A DNA stretch of 64,000 bases from Thalassospiraceae bacterium LMO-JJ14 (GTDB lineage: Bacteria > Pseudomonadota > Alphaproteobacteria > Rhodospirillales > Casp-alpha2): contig CP134604.1 in the NCBI GenBank assembly GCA_021555105.2, forward strand, positions 1,302,001-1,366,000. The letters run 5' to 3'. Under the pieces are notes generated by a model, which was not told the DNA's origin, ran no database searches, and saw nothing but the letters and a program-made list of their open reading frames with translations. Below, piece after piece: positions 1 through 9,338 of the stretch. Both the position numbers and the translations under genes were made by a program. Each line of letters opens with the position of its first letter. Positions within the stretch are counted from its first letter, which is position 1.

Positions 1-766
1 AGGCAAAGACCAGTGCGGTGACCAGGCCGATCTCGGACGTTTCAGGGAGAATGGACGACAGCCGTTCATCCATGATTTTCGGCAGGGAGATCGTGGTTGC
101 CTGAAATATCAGGCCGCCGACCATGGGGGCGATGATGAGAAACAGAAAGACGCGTTTCTGTATGGAAAGCGGGACCTGCGGCGGGGCTTTCTTTTGTTTG
201 GCGACGTGATCCGCATCGACACCTTTCAGCAAATGCAATCCGTACAACACACCGATGCCGATGGACACGATACCGGGGATGATGAATGCCATGCGCCAGC
301 CATATATATCGGCAATGGCGCCGGTGGTCAGGGCCGCCAACGCCACGCCCATGTTGCCCCATACGCCGTTTACAGCCAGCGCGCGACCGACGCGCTCGGC
401 ATCCTCGACCACCAGGGCCAGACCGATCGGGTGATAGATGGCACCGAAAATGCCGACCATCGCCAGACCGATTTCGATCTGCAGCGGATCGGCGGCAAAG
501 CCCGTCAGGATCGAGGCGGCGCCGATGCCGATGAAGAACACGAACATCATGCCGGTTCTGGACCATTTATCGCCGAGCCAGCCTGCGGGCAGGGATGCCC
601 CGCCGAAGAAAAAGAAGCTCCACGTCGTCAGCAACAACAGCCGACCATAGGAATCGGCAAACTCGCTCTCCATGGTCAGTACCGCAGTGGTAAAGATCAG
701 CATGAAAAAATGATCGAGCAGATGCCCGAGATTGAGAAACAGGAAATTCCGTTTTGCGGTTGTCAT
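1..766 (-). CDS. MFS transporter (3' end cut by window edge)
   Basis: The minus-strand frame opens at the ATG at 766 and runs without a stop to base 1, so only about the first 255 residues are present. The protein is strongly hydrophobic, with successive membrane segments, short basic loops and a long, mostly polar central loop near residue 190, as expected between the two six-helix halves of a major facilitator. The loop after TM2 contains GGASLPAGWLGDKWSR, which matches the G-x3-D-(R/K)-x-G/S-R-(R/K) signature of the superfamily. The substrate cannot be told. The role is inferred to be proton-coupled import or export at the inner membrane. No neighbour gives a functional hint. Confidence 0.85.
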   Translation of the reverse strand, partial: MTTAKRNFLFLNLGHLLDHFFMLIFTTAVLTMESEFADSYGRLLLLTTWSFFFFGGASLPAGWLGDKWSRTGMMFVFFIGIGAASILTGFAADPLQIEIGLAMVGIFGAIYHPIGLALVVEDAERVGRALAVNGVWGNMGVALAALTTGAIADIYGWRMAFIIPGIVSIGIGVLYGLHLLKGVDADHVAKQKKAPPQVPLSIQKRVFLFLIIAPMVGGLIFQATTISLPKIMDERLSSILPETSEIGLVTALVFA

Positions 767-895
767 GACATCAACCTAGCAAAACATGTGGCGGCTGTAT
801 CACGATGGCAGGACAATAAATATCGCTAAACGGACACATGGAACGACACGCCGTGCCGGCGTGCCGCCAGGAAGAAATGTGAAGGACTCAGACGA

Positions 896-1060
896 TCAAC
901 CGTGTGCCTTTTCTGCCGTCAGGGCATTGGCATAAGCGCGTTCTGCGTACTTAAGCATCCGGTAATCCAAGGTGTTGTCGGTATCCGTGGCGAGGGCAAA
1001 AAGCCGTTCGGCCCAATGTAACTGTTCGCGCACGTAACCGTTCCAAACGATTTTAACCAC
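896..1060 (-). CDS. small hypothetical protein, 54 aa
   Basis: I place the start at the GTG at 1060 because an AAGGGAG ribosome-binding sequence sits about 7 nt upstream. An ATG further upstream at 1099 has no such site. The product is a soluble 54-residue protein with aromatic and alanine-rich helical stretches and a basic N-terminus. I do not recognise the family. It stands alone between the MFS gene and the carboxylate-amine ligase gene on the same strand. A roughly 110-bp gap upstream can hold its promoter. Confidence 0.5.
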   Translation of the reverse strand: MVKIVWNGYVREQLHWAERLFALATDTDNTLDYRMLKYAERAYANALTAEKAHG

Positions 1061-1172
1061 GTTATGTCTCCCTTTCTGGAACGCCGTGGAACGTATCAAA
1101 CGATTGCTACAGTATATATATGCCGAACTGAATTGAGAGAATGATCGGGATCACCACTGTACTCAATTTTAT

Positions 1173-2315
1173 TTAAATTTCCGAAAAATCCCGGGTTTCT
1201 GCGGCTAAATGATCGACAACGTCGATCAGCGCGGTCTCATTATTATTGCCGTTTTGAAGTGAATCTTCATAACACTTCACCTGTCTGTGCGCGCTTGTCC
1301 CTCTTTTGGCGATCTTTTTGAGGTTCATGATCTCGTCCATGCAGCCCAGGGCTTCGGCGTCTTCGTTAACCAAATCGATCAGTTCGTCGATCAGGTCCGC
1401 ACAGGGAACAATCTCGCCACGGCCGAAGTCGACAAGCCCTCCGTCAAGGCCATACCGTTGTGCGCGCCAGCGGTTTTCGGATATCAGCATCATCGCGTAT
1501 TGCCGCCAGCGTTGATTTCTCGTCTTCAGCCGCCACAGCATTCTGAGGATGCAGCAATAAAGGGCGGCGACGGCTGCCGCATCATGAATATATGTGCAGA
1601 TATCGCAGATCCGCATTTCCAGTGTCGGAAAACGGGCGCTCGGACGGATGTCCCACCAAAGCTTGGTTGCATCTTCGATGATGCCGGCGTTGACGAGTGC
1701 GGCGACGTGCCGCTGATACTCGGCATGGCTATCGAAGTCGTTCGGCAGGCCGGTGCGGGGCATTTCGTCCCAAACGCTGAGCCGGTAGGATTTCAGTCCG
1801 GTGTTCTGGCCCTGCCAAAACGGTGACGAGGTGGTCAAAGCCAGAAGGTGCGGCAGGAAATAGCGGACCTGGTTCATCAGATCGATGCGCAGCTCATCGT
1901 CGTCGACTCCGACATGCACATGCATGCCGCAGATCACCAGCCGGCGGACGACAGCCTGCAGATCATTGGCGATGGTGGTGTAGCGTTCCTGCTCCGTGAA
2001 ACCCTGTTCGGACCAATGCGAAAACGGATGCGTTGATGCGGCAATGGGCATCAGATCGAATTCCGCGGCGATATCGACGATCGTCTGGCGCAATTCGCCC
2101 AGCATCTGTGTCGCTTCAGGCACAGAGCGGGCGACCTTCGTATTCACCTCGATCTGCGACTTGAGGAATTCGTGTGCGACCTGGGGGCCCAGTTTCGCCG
2201 CGCACTTTTCGTACATTTCCTTAGGGGGGTCCGCCGCCAGAGCCCGGGTCTCGGCGTCGACAAGCAGGTATTCTTCTTCAATTCCAATGGTCAGCGATGG
2301 TGCGCCGCCGACCAT
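1173..2315 (-). CDS. carboxylate-amine ligase, glutamate-cysteine ligase type 2 (YbdK) family
   Basis: This 380-residue protein belongs to the ATP-grasp-like GCS2 family. An N-terminal IGIEEEYLLVD segment carries the acidic residues that bind Mg-ATP, and HVHVGVDDDE near residue 145 is the family's second metal and ligand motif. Family members ligate a carboxylate such as glutamate to an amine; the E. coli YbdK protein has only weak glutamate-cysteine ligase activity, so the true substrate here is unknown. The start ATG shares one base with the TGA of the upstream amidohydrolase gene (TGATG), so the two are almost certainly translationally coupled. The pairing points to glutamate or glutamyl-amide chemistry. 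Confidence 0.88.
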   Translation of the reverse strand: MVGGAPSLTIGIEEEYLLVDAETRALAADPPKEMYEKCAAKLGPQVAHEFLKSQIEVNTKVARSVPEATQMLGELRQTIVDIAAEFDLMPIAASTHPFSHWSEQGFTEQERYTTIANDLQAVVRRLVICGMHVHVGVDDDELRIDLMNQVRYFLPHLLALTTSSPFWQGQNTGLKSYRLSVWDEMPRTGLPNDFDSHAEYQRHVAALVNAGIIEDATKLWWDIRPSARFPTLEMRICDICTYIHDAAAVAALYCCILRMLWRLKTRNQRWRQYAMMLISENRWRAQRYGLDGGLVDFGRGEIVPCADLIDELIDLVNEDAEALGCMDEIMNLKKIAKRGTSAHRQVKCYEDSLQNGNNNETALIDVVDHLAAETRDFSEI

Positions 2316-3115
2316 CAGAACCGCTCGACCCTATGCAGCCCAGGAATATCGAAAATCGGCAAAACGCATTCAGACAGGATATCGACCCATTTCAGAACAC
2401 CGCTTTTATCCCTGATCTGGTCCTGGTTGATTTCTATGGCACAGTTGGCAATGCCGGCGGCGGCACCGTGCATATCGATGGTATAAGCCAGATCATGACC
2501 CGAATAAGGCTCGTTATCACCGACTTCGAGTTCGAAGCGGTCGAGATGTTCCATCAGCGGGACCGCAATGCGCGGATCGCGGTTCCACAGCACGCCGATA
2601 TCCCAAGGCCTCGGCTTGCCGCCGAAAGTCGGGCTGAAGCTATGGATCGACAGGATCGCCGGGGCCGGGCCGCGGTCCCATAATCTCGCCAGCGCCCGGT
2701 TGACGGCATCGTGATACGGTTCGAATATCTGCCGCACACGCTGCCGGCGGGATTCTGACGATAAATCCTGGTTGGCGGCAATCCTGAACCCATCATTCTC
2801 CGGCATGATGCTGTCCGGGTGTCCGGGCGGTCGATTGACGTCGATGACCAGCCTTGAATACCCGGCGAGAACGGCCTGCGCATCAAGCCTGGACGCCAGC
2901 CCGCGGGTGACGGCGGCGGCACCAATGTCATATGTGATATGCTTTTCGAAGGCCTCATCGGGCAGGCCCAGATTGCCTAGCTGTGCCGGGACAGTGTTGC
3001 TGGCATGGTCACAGACCAGCAGCATATGAGCACCGCCCTCGCGATTGATGACCTCGAACGGGGGCGGATCTTCTGGGCCGAGCAGGTCGGGCCCATCATT
3101 CGGTAGAGTTGTCAT
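2315..3115 (-). CDS. N-formylglutamate amidohydrolase family protein
   Basis: The 266-residue protein has the family signatures LLVCDHASNTVP (about residues 33-44) and SRLVIDVNRPPGHPDS (about 87-102), which hold the zinc-binding Asp-His and the substrate arginine. Family members hydrolyse N-formyl-L-glutamate to formate and glutamate in histidine degradation, but many copies outside hut operons have unknown acyl-amino-acid substrates. No hut gene is present here. The gene is the first of a two-gene unit with the carboxylate-amine ligase (1-nt overlap). The pair is a plausible amide-forming and amide-cleaving couple, which is inference only. Confidence 0.87.
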   Translation of the reverse strand: MTTLPNDGPDLLGPEDPPPFEVINREGGAHMLLVCDHASNTVPAQLGNLGLPDEAFEKHITYDIGAAAVTRGLASRLDAQAVLAGYSRLVIDVNRPPGHPDSIMPENDGFRIAANQDLSSESRRQRVRQIFEPYHDAVNRALARLWDRGPAPAILSIHSFSPTFGGKPRPWDIGVLWNRDPRIAVPLMEHLDRFELEVGDNEPYSGHDLAYTIDMHGAAAGIANCAIEINQDQIRDKSGVLKWVDILSECVLPIFDIPGLHRVERF

Positions 3116-3220
3116 GAAGAAATTATAGCGTGCGTTTTCCCGCTAAGCGATACGGAAAAGCCTTCTCTTGCAATCCATACAGATGCGGATTAAGTCCGGT
3201 CATTCGAGAGGAAAAGCCGA

Positions 3221-3445
3221 ATGGACCAGCCGCAGCACATTGAAAGCCCATGCATCAGTGTTTGCCAGCTCGATGACGAGAGCGGGTTATGTCAGGGATG
3301 CTGGCGGACACGCGATGAAATCGCTATGTGGGGCAGGGCTACTAACGAGCAGCGGCTCGAAATCCTTGCGAAACTTCACGACAGGCGTGAACAGATGACC
3401 GGTATTTCCCGCCGCAAAACGCGCAGACGCGATACCACCGGCTGA
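3221..3445 (+). CDS. DUF1289 domain protein, 74 aa
   Basis: This small cytosolic protein has the DUF1289 pattern. Cysteines at 11, 15, 24 and 27 (PC-x3-C ... LCQGC) are followed by WRTRDEIAMW. The arrangement suggests a bound zinc ion or Fe-S cluster, though no function is established for the family. A basic tail of about 15 residues follows. It is 12 nt upstream of the homocysteine methyltransferase gene on the same strand, so the two are probably co-transcribed. Confidence 0.85.
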   Translation: MDQPQHIESPCISVCQLDDESGLCQGCWRTRDEIAMWGRATNEQRLEILAKLHDRREQMTGISRRKTRRRDTTG

Positions 3446-3457
3446 CGGAGTAATAGA

Positions 3458-4462
3458 ATGACGGATATTCTGTCCAGGCTGCTTGCCGAACGGGATTGGC
3501 TGTTATGCGACGGGGCCATGGGGACCAGCTTGTTCCAGCGCGGCCTGGCAACGGGCGAGGCCCCCGATCTATGGAATGTCACGCATCCGGATAAAGTTGC
3601 CGAGGTGCATCAGGGCTTTGTCGATGCCGGTTCGGACATCATCCTGACGAATTCCTTCGGCGCCAATGCGTTGAGACTTAAACTTCATGGCGATGAACAC
3701 CGTGTGGCGGAGTTGAATATCGCCGCGGCCGGAATTGCACGAAACGTTGCCGATGCCGCCGAACGCCCGGTCGTCGTCGCCGGTTCCATCGGGCCGACCG
3801 GTGAATTGATGCAGCCGATGGGCGCGCTGACCCCGGAAATTGCCGAGCAGGTCTTTGCCGAACAGGCAGCGGCGCTCAAACAAGGCGGCGTCGATGTCAT
3901 CTGGATCGAGACCATGTCATCGAAGGAAGAATATGCCGCCGCAGTTGCCGGTGCGGCAAAATGCGGCCTGCCGGTGGTCGCCACAATGAGCTTCGATACC
4001 AATGGCTGCACCATGATGGGCGTAACGCCGGAAGAAGCGGCGACTTTCGCATCGTCGCTCGAACCCGCGCTGGCGGCCTATGGATGTAATTGCGGTGTTG
4101 GTCCGGCAACGCTGATCGATACCGTGCTGGGATTGAAAAAAACCGCCAAGCCCGGCGACGTCATCACGGCCAAGGGCAATTGCGGCATTCCCGAATATGT
4201 CGATGGCGCCATTGCCTATAGCGGGCCGCCGAAAATCATGGCGGATTATGCCCGACTGGCGCGCGATGCGGGGGCCAGGATCATCGGTGGTTGTTGCGGC
4301 ACCACGGACATGCACGTCAAAGCCATGCATGATGCCCTCAAGGGTTATGACCCGGGAGCGGCACCGGACCGCAGCCGAATCGAGGATATTCTGGGACCGG
4401 TTGATCAGGCTTTGCCCCGCGCCGACGGTGCAGGCGAGCGCCCGCGCCGCCGTCGCCGGTAA
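3458..4462 (+). CDS. bmt: betaine--homocysteine S-methyltransferase family protein
   Basis: The 334-residue protein is a full-length homocysteine-binding (Pfam S-methyl_trans) barrel. The zinc thiolates are visible as Cys212 in GCNCGVGP and Cys279/Cys280 in IIGGCCGTT. The N-terminal LLCDGAMGTSLFQRG is the usual beta1 signature. The family moves a methyl group from betaine (or a related methyl-sulfonium or -ammonium donor) to homocysteine, making methionine. A good Shine-Dalgarno (CGGAG) lies just before the ATG. The last 20 residues are arginine-rich and variable. The gene converges on the glyoxalase gene with a 14-nt gap. The actual methyl donor cannot be told from sequence. Confidence 0.86.
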   Translation: MTDILSRLLAERDWLLCDGAMGTSLFQRGLATGEAPDLWNVTHPDKVAEVHQGFVDAGSDIILTNSFGANALRLKLHGDEHRVAELNIAAAGIARNVADAAERPVVVAGSIGPTGELMQPMGALTPEIAEQVFAEQAAALKQGGVDVIWIETMSSKEEYAAAVAGAAKCGLPVVATMSFDTNGCTMMGVTPEEAATFASSLEPALAAYGCNCGVGPATLIDTVLGLKKTAKPGDVITAKGNCGIPEYVDGAIAYSGPPKIMADYARLARDAGARIIGGCCGTTDMHVKAMHDALKGYDPGAAPDRSRIEDILGPVDQALPRADGAGERPRRRRR

Positions 4463-4476
4463 TCAGGGGGCAACGC

Positions 4477-4896
4477 TTACCAGCTTCCTGTGTTTTCCAT
4501 GGATGACCAGGGTTCGGCGGGTTCCAGCGGATCGCCTTTCTGCAGCAATTCAATGGAAATGCCGTCCGGTGAGCGGACAAACGCCATGCGGCCGTCACGC
4601 GGCGGGCGATTGATGGTCACGCCGCCGTCCTGCAGGTGCTGGCAGAGATCATAGATATTGTCGACGCGGAACGCCAGATGGCCGAAATTGCGGCCGCCGT
4701 CATATTCTTCCGGATCATAGTTGTAGGTTAGTTCGATTTCGGCATCCGGGGTCTCATCGGCCGAGAGGAAAATCAGACAGTAACCGTGTTCCGGGCGGTC
4801 GCTGCGCCGGACTTCCTTGAGGCCGAGCAGATCGCAATAGAACTTAATCGACGCATCGATGTCCGAAATCCGGACCATGGTGTGCAAATATCTCAT
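4477..4896 (-). CDS. gloA: lactoylglutathione lyase (glyoxalase I)
   Basis: This 139-residue protein is a vicinal-oxygen-chelate fold enzyme. His5 in the first beta strand (MRYLHTMVRI), an acidic ligand in DAEIELTYN, the His of FGHLAFRV and the Glu of GISIELLQ supply the four metal ligands. It isomerises the hemithioacetal of methylglyoxal and glutathione to S-lactoylglutathione in the cytosol. The length matches E. coli GloA (135 residues). It is probably monocistronic; the following Ada-like gene is on the same strand but begins 35 nt upstream of the intergenic AT-rich stretch. Confidence 0.92.
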   Translation of the reverse strand: MRYLHTMVRISDIDASIKFYCDLLGLKEVRRSDRPEHGYCLIFLSADETPDAEIELTYNYDPEEYDGGRNFGHLAFRVDNIYDLCQHLQDGGVTINRPPRDGRMAFVRSPDGISIELLQKGDPLEPAEPWSSMENTGSW

Positions 4897-4930
4897 GAAG
4901 GGCCTCCCCGAAATTTAAGTTATTAGGAAC

Positions 4931-5869
4931 TTAGGGAGTGTGTGCGGCGGTTTCCAGTCCCGTTTCCTGCATACGGACGGCTTCCAGTCCCAGGATTGCC
5001 GATTTGCGCACCGGGTCCCACCGATAGCCGGTAATCATGCCGTTATCGCGGATGACACGGTGACACGGAATCACATAGCCGATCAGGTTGTTGGCAATGG
5101 CACCGGCGACGGCACGCGCAGAACCGGGGCGCCCGATGTGCGCCGCCAGTGCGCCGTAAGACATGACACCGCCTTCTGGGATACGTAACAGGGCTTCCCA
5201 GACTTTGACCCGGAAAGGCGAGCCCCGCAATAACAGCTTCAGTTCGGGCTTCGGGCTGTCATAGGCAAAGGCGCGCTCGGCATAAGGTGCCGTCGCGGCA
5301 TCGTCGTGAACCCAGTCCGCGCATTCCCATCCGGCTTTCTGTTCGGCCAAAACCGATTCGCGGTTATCGACAACGAAGGATATCCCGGTCAGGCCCCGCG
5401 CGTTTACGACAATCAGACATTCTCCGAAAGGTGAAGGGTGGAACCCGTATCGGAACGTCAGGCCCTCGCCCCGGCTTTTGAATTCCCCCGGCGTCACGGC
5501 GTCGATGCTGACGAAAAGATCATGCAGACGGCCGGGTCCGGAAAGGCCCGCATCGAAGGCGGTATCAAGAACGTTCGTTGACTGCCTGAGGCGCGATTTC
5601 GCGTCTTCCAGGGTGATCGCCTTGAGGAATTTTTTGGGGCTGACGCCGGCCCATTCACTGAATGTGCGTTGCAGGTGATGCGGACTCATGCCGATATGCG
5701 TGGCGACATCATCCAGTTCCGGCTGCTCAAGCCTGTTTTCATGAATATATGCAATCGCCCGGGCGATCTGCGTATAAAGCCGGGCTTGGGTTTTCGATAC
5801 TGATTGCGTGCCGTTATCGGACATATGATCGGTTGTCCTGTGTGCCGTCATGTCGGGATCCTTATTCAC
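4931..5869 (-). CDS. ada: Ada-like fusion: AraC-type HTH plus O6-methylguanine-DNA methyltransferase
   Basis: The 312-residue protein joins an AraC helix-turn-helix region (about residues 30-130) to a methylguanine-DNA methyltransferase domain (about 140-300). The methyl-acceptor Cys269 lies in IPCHRVI, and the arginine-finger region RAVAGAIANN precedes it. It repairs O6-methylguanine by suicidal transfer. The N-terminal zinc domain that senses methylphosphotriesters in E. coli Ada is absent, so autoregulation by that route is not expected. The ATG at 5869 is used; an internal ATG seven codons later is an alternative start. Confidence 0.88.
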   Translation of the reverse strand: MNKDPDMTAHRTTDHMSDNGTQSVSKTQARLYTQIARAIAYIHENRLEQPELDDVATHIGMSPHHLQRTFSEWAGVSPKKFLKAITLEDAKSRLRQSTNVLDTAFDAGLSGPGRLHDLFVSIDAVTPGEFKSRGEGLTFRYGFHPSPFGECLIVVNARGLTGISFVVDNRESVLAEQKAGWECADWVHDDAATAPYAERAFAYDSPKPELKLLLRGSPFRVKVWEALLRIPEGGVMSYGALAAHIGRPGSARAVAGAIANNLIGYVIPCHRVIRDNGMITGYRWDPVRKSAILGLEAVRMQETGLETAAHTP

Positions 5870-5959
5870 GTCCCTGCCTTCAGGGGATTTCCCAACATAA
5901 TGACTGGATTGTACAGGCCCACCCGAAACTTGATAAAATGACCGCGCAGGGGCAAAAAA

Positions 5960-7507
5960 TCAGGGCTCGAAGTCGGTAATGACCCGCTCTTTCGGAAACG
6001 TTACACGGACGGCTGTCCCCTTACCCAGATCGCTTTTGATCGACAGCTTCGCCTGATGCAACTCCGCCAGTCTCCGGCTTAATGGAAGACCGAGGCCGGC
6101 ACCTTCATGCTCGCGTGTCATTGAATTTGCGACCTGGCCGAATGGCTCAAGTGCGACCCTGATGTTTTCCTCATCCATGCCGGCGCCTGTATCCGCGACC
6201 TCCATCGAAATTGATCCGTCTTCGTTTGCGTACCAGCCGAATGTAATCTCATCATTGGTGCTGGTGAATTTGATGGCATTCGTCATCAGGTTGAGGATGA
6301 TCTGTTTGATCCGGGTTTCGTCGGCAAACAGCCGGACTTTCGGCGGCCTTTCATGATTGGTGATCTTTGTGCCGGCCCGGCGGGCGCGTTCGCTGATCAT
6401 GCGCAGGCATTCTTCACTCAATTCACGCAGGCATAGCGCTTCTTCATCAAGCTTTAACTCGCCCACTTCGATCTTCGAGATGTCGAGAATGTCGGATATC
6501 AGTCTGAGCAAGTGCCTGCCCGACCGGTTGATGTCCGATAAATATTCGTTGACGCTGCCCGCGCCGAGCGTTTGGAAATCTGTCGAAATCAGCAATTCGG
6601 AAAACCCGATGATGGAATTCAGCGGGGTTCGCAGCTCATGCGACATGTTTGCCAGAAAATCGGTTTTGGCGCGGTTTGCAAACTCCGCTTCTTCCTTGGC
6701 GCTGATCAATGCCAGCTGCGCTTTCTTCAGTTCCGTAATGTCACTGCTGACCATCACGGTATGGCCGCTTTTCAGTGTCACGACCTCGACCAGGCGCCAG
6801 TGACCATCCGTTCGCTCAACTTCCAGGCTGCCGTGTGGATCGCGTTTGTTTTGATTCCATTTTTCGATCCAGGCGTCCTCGCGCTCTTTCACGCCGGCGA
6901 TAATGTTATATTCGAGTGCAGCGCGCGCCCAGGCTTCATAGCCGAATCCGGGCATGGCGATCCCGCGAATGAAAGGATTGCCGACGCGGATCGTGCTGTT
7001 GGTCAGGACCAGATTGTCATCCGGATCGAATATCGCGATGCCGGCGGCACTTCGGTCAAGGGCCTGACTCAAGAGATCGCTGTAGGATTCCGCGCTGTCC
7101 CAGTCGGTAATATCCGTGTACGTCGTGACAAAGCCATCATTGCTCGGCAAGGGCTTGCCGACGATTGCAATGACGGTGCCGTCTGGGCGAATGCGTTGAA
7201 ACGAGTGGGGCTGAAACAACTGGGCGAGATCGACGCGTTCCTGTATCTGCTGATCTATGTCCCCCGGCCCGTATTCACCGCGTTCCGCGTTGTAGCGGAT
7301 AAAATCGGCGAACGGCCGCGGCAGAACGTCATAATCAGGCGGGAAATCGAGAAGTTTTATAAACTGCTTATTGCACAGCACGATGGAAAGCTGGCCATCA
7401 ACCAGCTTCGTAACACTCAAGCCTTGGCTCATTGAATCAAGGCTCTGTTGGACAAAATCCATGCCGATAAGCTCGGAATAGATATCCTTTGTCTGATCCG
7501 TGTCCAC
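5960..7507 (-). CDS. soluble PAS-domain sensor histidine kinase
   Basis: I start this gene at the GTG at 7507 (515 aa), preceded by GGAAG. The frame stays open for another 60 codons, but that extension runs antisense through tRNA-Thr and is not protein-like. Two PAS-type segments (about residues 15-135 and 140-265) precede a HisKA domain with His290 in FLANMSHELRTPLN. A HATPase_c domain follows, with GAGLGLPLSRR as the G2 box. No membrane helix or receiver domain is visible, so it should sense a cytosolic signal and pass phosphate to an unlinked regulator. The kinase at 33,200-34,864 is clearly related in its catalytic half. Confidence 0.87.
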   Translation of the reverse strand: MDTDQTKDIYSELIGMDFVQQSLDSMSQGLSVTKLVDGQLSIVLCNKQFIKLLDFPPDYDVLPRPFADFIRYNAERGEYGPGDIDQQIQERVDLAQLFQPHSFQRIRPDGTVIAIVGKPLPSNDGFVTTYTDITDWDSAESYSDLLSQALDRSAAGIAIFDPDDNLVLTNSTIRVGNPFIRGIAMPGFGYEAWARAALEYNIIAGVKEREDAWIEKWNQNKRDPHGSLEVERTDGHWRLVEVVTLKSGHTVMVSSDITELKKAQLALISAKEEAEFANRAKTDFLANMSHELRTPLNSIIGFSELLISTDFQTLGAGSVNEYLSDINRSGRHLLRLISDILDISKIEVGELKLDEEALCLRELSEECLRMISERARRAGTKITNHERPPKVRLFADETRIKQIILNLMTNAIKFTSTNDEITFGWYANEDGSISMEVADTGAGMDEENIRVALEPFGQVANSMTREHEGAGLGLPLSRRLAELHQAKLSIKSDLGKGTAVRVTFPKERVITDFEP

Positions 7508-7642
7508 TTTTTGCTTCCGTCCCAGCGTCCCGGGAACGACAGTAGCCGATAAATAGCCGGAAATCGATGTATTCCGTAATAGACGGAACGTCTGCACGAA
7601 ACCGGCAGCGATGGACAGGCTGGCAGGAAAGGAATAATGGAA

Positions 7643-7717
7643 TGGTGCTGCCGGAGAGATTCGAACTCTCGACCTCCCCCTTACCAAGGGGGTGCTCTAC
7701 CCCTGAGCCACGGCAGC
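7643..7717 (-). tRNA. tRNA-Thr (GGT)
   Basis: The minus strand folds into a full cloverleaf. The 7-bp acceptor stem is GCTGCCG/CGGCAGC, the D arm is GGCTC...GAGC, and a 5-bp C/G anticodon stem encloses the loop TTGGTAA (anticodon GGT). The T arm has TTCGAAT and a GAGAG/CTCTC stem, and the CCA end is encoded. The anticodon decodes ACC and ACT. It stands alone in the roughly 270-bp gap between the histidine kinase and the small ORF before murA. Confidence 0.97.
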
Positions 7718-7780
7718 CCCTGAAGTGCGGCGGAACATGCCACAGGGTTTCGATAGAGGCAAGGCCGGAGACAACGTTGA

Positions 7781-7933
7781 ATGACGAAATCTGAACCCCC
7801 CGGAAATACGGACAGGCCTTCACCCAAGTCGGGCGGCAAGGAAGACCGGCGTGTCCGTGCTGCCCGGGCTCTGCGGGAAAACCTGAAAAAGAGAAAACAG
7901 CAGTTAAAGGCCCGGGAAAAGCCTGAAAAATAG
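7781..7933 (+). CDS. small basic hypothetical protein upstream of murA, 50 aa
   Basis: An ATG at 7781 opens a 50-codon frame ending at a TAG at 7931-7933. The product is highly charged: a Pro/Gly/Lys-rich N-terminal half, then an alanine/arginine/lysine helix (RAARALRENLKKRKQQLKAR). My recollection is that short proteins of this shape, with a RALRENLKRRK-like core, commonly precede murA in Rhodospirillales, which supports it being real. The function is unknown. It ends 139 nt before murA on the same strand and could be the first gene of that transcript. No strong Shine-Dalgarno is seen. Confidence 0.6.
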   Translation: MTKSEPPGNTDRPSPKSGGKEDRRVRAARALRENLKKRKQQLKAREKPEK

Positions 7934-8072
7934 CTATCCACGTCATATTCGCGCCATATCCGACCTGCATACCTGACTTTATACTGGCTCTTACTTGCAC
8001 CGGCGGGGCGGGTCGCCTACAAGCCGATACAAACTGGCCGATACAAACTGTACGGGATGATTTGAGGAACAT

Positions 8073-9338
8073 ATGGATCGCATTCGTATCACCGGCGGGC
8101 GGCCGCTGAATGGGGAGATTGAAATCGGCGGTGCCAAGAACGCGGCGTTGCCTTTGCTGGCGTCTTCGATTTTGACGCCGGGAACGCTGGTGCTCGAAAA
8201 CCTGCCGATCGTTGCCGACATACGTGCAATGGCCCTGCTTCTCGCCGAGCTGGGCGTGCAAACCGAGATGGATGCGGAAAGACGCGCTATATCCATGGTT
8301 GGCGATAACATCACCGAAACCACGGCACCGTATGACATTGTGCGCAAGATGCGCGCATCCGTGCTGGTGCTGGGGCCTTTGCTGGCCCGTTTCGGCAAAG
8401 CCCGTGTCAGCCTGCCGGGCGGTTGCGCCATCGGCACACGGCCTGTCGATCTGCACCTTAAAGCCCTTGAGCAGATGGGGGCGAAGATCGAACTGAGCGG
8501 CGGTTATATTAATGCTCATGTGAATGGTCGCCTTAAGGGCACGCATATTCTGTTTCCGTCCATTACCGTGGGCGGCACCGAGAACATTCTGATGGCGGCG
8601 GTGCTGGCCGACGGTGAAACCGTGATTGCCAATGCGGCGCGCGAGCCGGAAGTGACGGACCTGGCGCGTTGTCTGCAGGCCATGGGGGCAAATATCACCG
8701 GGATCGGCAGCGATACCCTGCATGTGACCGGGGTCGAGGAATTGGGCAGTGCGCGCTATTCCGTCGTGCCGGACCGGATCGAGACAGGGACCTATGCCGT
8801 CGCCGCCGCAATTACCGGCGGCAATGTTTTGCTTCGGCATGCGGAAATGGCCAGTAACGAAGCGGTCTTTGGATTGCTGATGCGTGCCGGCGTCGAGGTC
8901 GTGGAAAGCGAGGATGGCATCCGTGTCACCCGCCAAAACGGCCGAATTCGCGGTGTCGATGTGATGACGGAGCCTTATCCCGGCTTTCCGACCGATATGC
9001 AGGCACAATTCATGGCGCTGCTGAGCCTTGCCGAAGGGGCATCGATGATTACGGAATCGATCTTCGAGAACCGCTTTATGCATGTCCCCGAGCTGTTGCG
9101 GATGGGCGCAGACATCAATGTTCACGGCTCTTCGGCGATCGTCAGGGGGGTGCCGAAGCTTTCCGGTGCACCGGTGATGGCTACCGATCTGCGCGCATCC
9201 GTGTCGCTGGTGCTGGCAGGACTTGCGGCCGAAGGGGTGACGGATGTGAACCGGGTCTACCATCTGGACCGGGGATATGAGCGGATTGAGCAGAAATTGG
9301 CTGCCTGCGGCGCCGATATCGAGCGGATGCCCGAATAA
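8073..9338 (+). CDS. murA: UDP-N-acetylglucosamine 1-carboxyvinyltransferase
   Basis: The 421-residue enzyme makes the first committed step of peptidoglycan synthesis, transferring enolpyruvate from PEP to UDP-GlcNAc in the cytosol. [16 protein letters not shown] near residue 20 holds the conserved Lys-Asn pair, and Cys118 in [13 protein letters not shown] is the PEP-reactive cysteine that fosfomycin alkylates, so the protein is predicted to be sensitive to it. Length and motifs match the family throughout. The ATG follows a GAGGAA site. hisG begins 160 bp downstream on the same strand. Confidence 0.97.
   Translation: MDRIRITGGRPLNGEIEIGGAKNAALPLLASSILTPGTLVLENLPIVADIRAMALLLAELGVQTEMDAERRAISMVGDNITETTAPYDIVRKMRASVLVLGPLLARFGKARVSLPGGCAIGTRPVDLHLKALEQMGAKIELSGGYINAHVNGRLKGTHILFPSITVGGTENILMAAVLADGETVIANAAREPEVTDLARCLQAMGANITGIGSDTLHVTGVEELGSARYSVVPDRIETGTYAVAAAITGGNVLLRHAEMASNEAVFGLLMRAGVEVVESEDGIRVTRQNGRIRGVDVMTEPYPGFPTDMQAQFMALLSLAEGASMITESIFENRFMHVPELLRMGADINVHGSSAIVRGVPKLSGAPVMATDLRASVSLVLAGLAAEGVTDVNRVYHLDRGYERIEQKLAACGADIERMPE

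Noticed and set aside
7508-7687. 60-codon N-terminal extension of the PAS kinase
   Set aside because: It reads through the complement of tRNA-Thr and gives the typical spurious RVRISPAAP sequence. The GTG at 7507 has a better ribosome-binding site.
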